Source of the DNA: Candidatus Methylophosphatis haderslevensis
Lineage (GTDB): Bacteria > Pseudomonadota > Gammaproteobacteria > Burkholderiales > Rhodocyclaceae
Direction: 5' to 3'
NCBI GenBank assembly: GCA_016711925.1
Contig: JADJSA010000017.1
Span: 400,075 to 464,074 of the forward strand
Length of the DNA stretch: 64,000 nucleotides
The translations under genes and the position numbers were made by a program. The notes under the pieces were generated by a model, which did not search any database, had not been told where the DNA came from, and worked only from the letters and a program-made list of their open reading frames with translations. Below, in pieces: positions 63,243 to 64,000 of this stretch (position 1 is its first letter; the number at the start of each line of letters is the position of its first letter).

Positions 63243-63876
63243 CGACTCCGAAAGTTGCACGGTAGCGCCGTACCGCATCGAGATTGGCGGCCAGCGCCGG
63301 GGAATCGGCGAGGAAGCCGATCAGATCGTCGAGACTGGCAACACTGACTACCGGCAGGCCGTACAGCCGCTCGACTTCCTGCACGGCCGACAGCTCGCCC
63401 TGGCCGCGTTCCATGCGATCGAGCGCAATCACGACGCCGCATGGGGTGGCGCCGGCGGCGCGGATCAGTTCCACCGACTCGCGCACCGAGGTGCCAGCGG
63501 ATATCACGTCGTCGATGATCAGCACCCGGCCGGCCAGATCGCTGCCGATCGTCATGCCGCCCTCACCGTGATCCTTGGCTTCCTTGCGATTGAAGCAATA
63601 CGGCACGTTGCGCCCGCCGCGTGCCAGTTCGATCGCCGTTCCCGCGGCCAGCGCGATGCCCTTGTAGGCGGGGCCGAACAGCATGTCGAATTCGATGCCC
63701 GAGGCGATAATTGCCCTGGCGTAATAGCCGCACAGCCGGCGCAGCGATTCTCCGTCGCGGAACAGGCCGGCATTGAAGAAGTAAGGCGACAAACGCCCCG
63801 CCTTGGTCTTGAACTCGCCGAAACGCAACACCCCAAGTTCGCACACCAGTGCGATGAATTCACGACTAAAATCCAC
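63226..63876 (-). CDS. pyrE: orotate phosphoribosyltransferase
   Basis: 216 residues. It forms OMP from orotate and PRPP in pyrimidine synthesis. The PRPP loop is VLIIDDVISAGTS (118-130), and the substrate parts are LKFGEFKTKAGRLSPYF-like (FGEFKTKAGRLSPYFFNAG) and FGPAYKGIALA. Full length. The last 124 bp of the window upstream hold no gene that I can see. Confidence 0.96.
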   Translation of the reverse strand: MDFSREFIALVCELGVLRFGEFKTKAGRLSPYFFNAGLFRDGESLRRLCGYYARAIIASGIEFDMLFGPAYKGIALAAGTAIELARGGRNVPYCFNRKEAKDHGEGGMTIGSDLAGRVLIIDDVISAGTSVRESVELIRAAGATPCGVVIALDRMERGQGELSAVQEVERLYGLPVVSVASLDDLIGFLADSPALAANLDAVRRYRATFGVARAAA

Positions 63877-64000
63877 GATCCCCGCCGGACCTCCTTAAGA
63901 TTCGATTGGAGCACAAATTGCGGCCAAAACCTAGCGACAGACGTTGCGGCAAGGGCTAAACGCGCCATCGGCCGCCGCGCTGACCGGATTCCGGCGGCAT

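Overview
The window is GC-rich, densely packed bacterial DNA with the gene content and gene order of a betaproteobacterium, most likely Rhodocyclales or a close relative. The order assignment is inferred from synteny (TlpA-aroQ-accB-accC-prmA-zinc-ribbon/DUF3426-tpx; mreBCD-mrdA-rodA-rlpA-dacA-ybeD-lipB-lipA; gatCAB beside mre) and from a complete Gram-negative LPS and cell-wall gene set. Almost everything is chromosomal housekeeping. The only clearly accessory stretch is about 28.2-34.5 kb.

Layout. 0-9.4 kb: mpl on the minus strand, then a plus-strand run: a nucleotidyltransferase-like protein, a TlpA thioredoxin, aroQ, accB (frame interrupted), accC, prmA, a zinc-ribbon/DUF3426 membrane protein (frame interrupted), tpx, dgkA and a PfkB sugar/nucleoside kinase. 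9.75-24.1 kb: a minus-strand surface-polysaccharide cluster read from 24.1 kb downwards: family 2 glycosyltransferase, UDP-glucuronate-type epimerase, MurJ/Wzx-like flippase, two methyltransferases, two GT4 glycosyltransferases, an AsnB amidotransferase, a WbpV-like reductase, a WbpL-like initiating transferase and a WbpM-like 4,6-dehydratase, then apaH. 24.3-28.2 kb: waaC, waaA and an RluB/RluF-type pseudouridine synthase.

28.2-34.5 kb is the accessory segment. It holds a membrane-anchored KAP-family P-loop NTPase whose composition and codon use differ from its neighbours, a decayed IS66-type element directly upstream of it, and a tRNA-Arg(CCG) at the far edge. 34.7-47.2 kb: a membrane-anchored cytochrome c, a secreted TPR/ankyrin protein, rep helicase, a DUF4197 protein, a MacAB-type export operon (periplasmic subunit frame-shifted), a small membrane protein, and a DUF1800/DUF1501 exported-protein pair.

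47.6-57.6 kb is the elongasome operon (mreB, mreC, mreD, mrdA, rodA, rlpA, dacA, ybeD, lipB, lipA, all minus strand). It joins shape control, septal and lateral peptidoglycan synthesis and lipoate attachment. 57.8-64 kb: gatC, gatA, a lipoprotein, gatB, a CDF metal transporter, a coiled-coil exported protein and pyrE.

Two things recur. First, a short palindromic repeat with core GCCGCATGGAWTGG appears at four intergenic sites, with a fifth, diverged copy; one copy is a perfect 29-bp-arm hairpin and another encodes the start of a lipoprotein. Second, single-base frame breaks occur in accB, the DUF3426 gene, the HlyD-like gene and all three IS66 genes. The accB break in an essential gene suggests that some of these are sequencing or assembly indels, whereas their concentration in the IS suggests real decay there.
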